DNA from: Bradyrhizobium sp. B124
GTDB taxonomy: Bacteria; Pseudomonadota; Alphaproteobacteria; Rhizobiales; Xanthobacteraceae
NCBI RefSeq assembly: GCF_038967635.1
Contig: NZ_CP152413.1
Span: forward strand, 4,716,001 to 4,780,000
Reading direction: 5' to 3'
Length of the DNA stretch: 64,000 nucleotides
Shown: positions 63,198 to 64,000 of the stretch, piece after piece
Numbering within the stretch: position 1 is the stretch's first letter
Layout of the letters: every line of letters begins with the position of its first letter
Translations under genes and position numbers: made by a program
Notes under the pieces: generated by a model
Told to the model about the DNA's origin: nothing
What the model saw: the letters and a program-made list of their open reading frames with translations, nothing else
Database searches by the model: none

Positions 63198-64000
63198 TCA
63201 GCTCTCGATCCTCACATATTCGAAGTCGCCGGGCTTGTTATCGATGCCGACCTTGGGCGGCGAGATCCAGGAGGCGAACTCCCCGGGTTCGGTCACCGGC
63301 TTCATCAGCGAGGCGATGAAGTCGCCGTCCGCGGTCGACGGCAGCCAGTCGTTCTTGCGCTTGGCCCAGGTGGCGTCGTCGATCAGAAGGCCATCGGGCG
63401 TTGCATGGATGTCCTTGAACTCGCCGATCTGACGGTGGAAGGCGGTGTTCGGCACCGCGAGCTTGTAGTCGATGCCGGCGGTGGAGATCACCTTGTTCCA
63501 GCGCAGCATGCCCTTGACGCAATCCTGCGTGTAGTCGTCGCGCAGCCGCATGTTAAGCGCGGTCAGTGCCGGCTCGTCGACCATCTTGATCTGGCCGTCC
63601 ACCATCTTCATGACCGGATAGGTCGAGCTCTTGAGCTGGTGATCGTCCTCGATCGTGGTTTCCTTGTAGCGGCCCTTGATGCCGGCGTTGAAGGCGTTCG
63701 CCGCATTGGTCGACACTTCGGAGCCGAACAAATCGAGCGACAGCGAATAGTGCAGGTTCAGCTTCTTCTGGATGGTCGGCAGATCGATCACGCCGAGCGC
63801 GCGGATCCTGGCGATGTCGTTCGGATCGGTGATGCCGGCCTCCGTCATCGCATCGCAGGTGCGCTGCACGACGCGGGTGATGCCGGTCTCGCCGACGAAC
63901 ATGTGATGGGCTTCCTCGGTCAGCATGAAGCGGCAAGTGCGCGACAGCGGATCGAAGCCCGACTGCGCCAGCGAGTGCAACTGCATCTTGCCGTCGCGGT
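63198..64000 (-). CDS. boxB: benzoyl-CoA 2,3-epoxidase subunit BoxB, C-terminal part (start beyond window)
   Basis: BoxB is the di-iron oxygenase of aerobic benzoyl-CoA degradation, which epoxidises the ring with BoxA. The visible 267 residues include KMQLHSLAQSGFDPLSRTCR, the iron ligand segment MLTEEAHHMFVGETGITRVV, and downstream SLSLDLFGSEVSTNAANAFN, PVMKMVDGQIKMVDEPALTA. The frame is open to the right edge. A terminator follows, so boxB ends its transcript. BoxA or BoxC cannot be seen here. Confidence 0.92.
   Translation of the reverse strand, partial: RDGKMQLHSLAQSGFDPLSRTCRFMLTEEAHHMFVGETGITRVVQRTCDAMTEAGITDPNDIARIRALGVIDLPTIQKKLNLHYSLSLDLFGSEVSTNAANAFNAGIKGRYKETTIEDDHQLKSSTYPVMKMVDGQIKMVDEPALTALNMRLRDDYTQDCVKGMLRWNKVISTAGIDYKLAVPNTAFHRQIGEFKDIHATPDGLLIDDATWAKRKNDWLPSTADGDFIASLMKPVTEPGEFASWISPPKVGIDNKPGDFEYVRIES

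Overview
The window is GC-rich chromosomal DNA from an alphaproteobacterium, most likely Bradyrhizobium or a close relative in the Nitrobacteraceae. Grounds for this are a 409-residue HemA-type 5-aminolevulinate synthase behind a FixK-type box, GcrA with GANTC sites upstream, a split F0 ATP synthase operon with paired b and b' subunits, an EcfG-type stress promoter, a haloalkane dehalogenase very like Bradyrhizobium DbjA, and many palindromic intergenic repeats. No phage, integrase, transposase or CRISPR array is visible. Most of the window reads as core chromosome with small accessory patches.

Layout. 1-9 kb: a truncated cNMP-binding/FAD oxidoreductase, tRNA-Thr(GGT), several small proteins, an outer-membrane barrel protein, a chemoreceptor, an MBL-fold hydrolase and hemA. 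9-17 kb: a transporter-fused hybrid histidine kinase, an MFS exporter divergent from a Cys-rich winged-helix regulator, a LuxR-type response regulator and a divergent MHS-type transporter with a large loop insertion. 17-22 kb: YjbQ, a DsbA-fold isomerase and the F0 operon atpI-atpB-atpE-atpG-atpF. 22-33 kb, almost all on the minus strand: thrC with an M16 peptidase, GNAT enzymes, a glutathione S-transferase, a penicillin-acylase-type hydrolase and glpK. 33-37 kb: an OpgC-type acyltransferase translationally coupled to two SGNH proteins, then apaG.

37-41 kb is a patch of small stress-type genes (secreted, membrane, two DUF1488-type and unknown proteins) around an HWE histidine kinase; a textbook EcfG promoter drives at least the last three. 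41-46 kb: hslO, argF, argD (with an Arg-rich upstream frame over a terminator-like hairpin) and gcrA. 46-53 kb: the full phosphate regulon phoR-pstS-pstC-pstA-pstB-phoU-phoB on the minus strand with a two-half-site Pho box before pstS. 53-64 kb: an MprF-like flippase domain, a TetR-haloalkane dehalogenase-Rdx operon with an 18-bp perfect palindrome as probable operator, OmpA/BON and deacetylase envelope genes, TauE, a DUF1127 pair, an SDR, a RelB-type antitoxin next to a broken ParE-type toxin, an alpha/beta hydrolase, and the C-terminal half of boxB (aerobic benzoyl-CoA degradation) running off the right edge.

The items most worth a second look are the OpgC/SGNH cassette with one apparently non-catalytic SGNH member, the EcfG/HWE-kinase stress island, the TetR/DbjA-like dehalogenase operon, the broken toxin, the possible split acetate-type sensory module at 9-17 kb, and a five-copy family of about 120-bp inverted-repeat elements.
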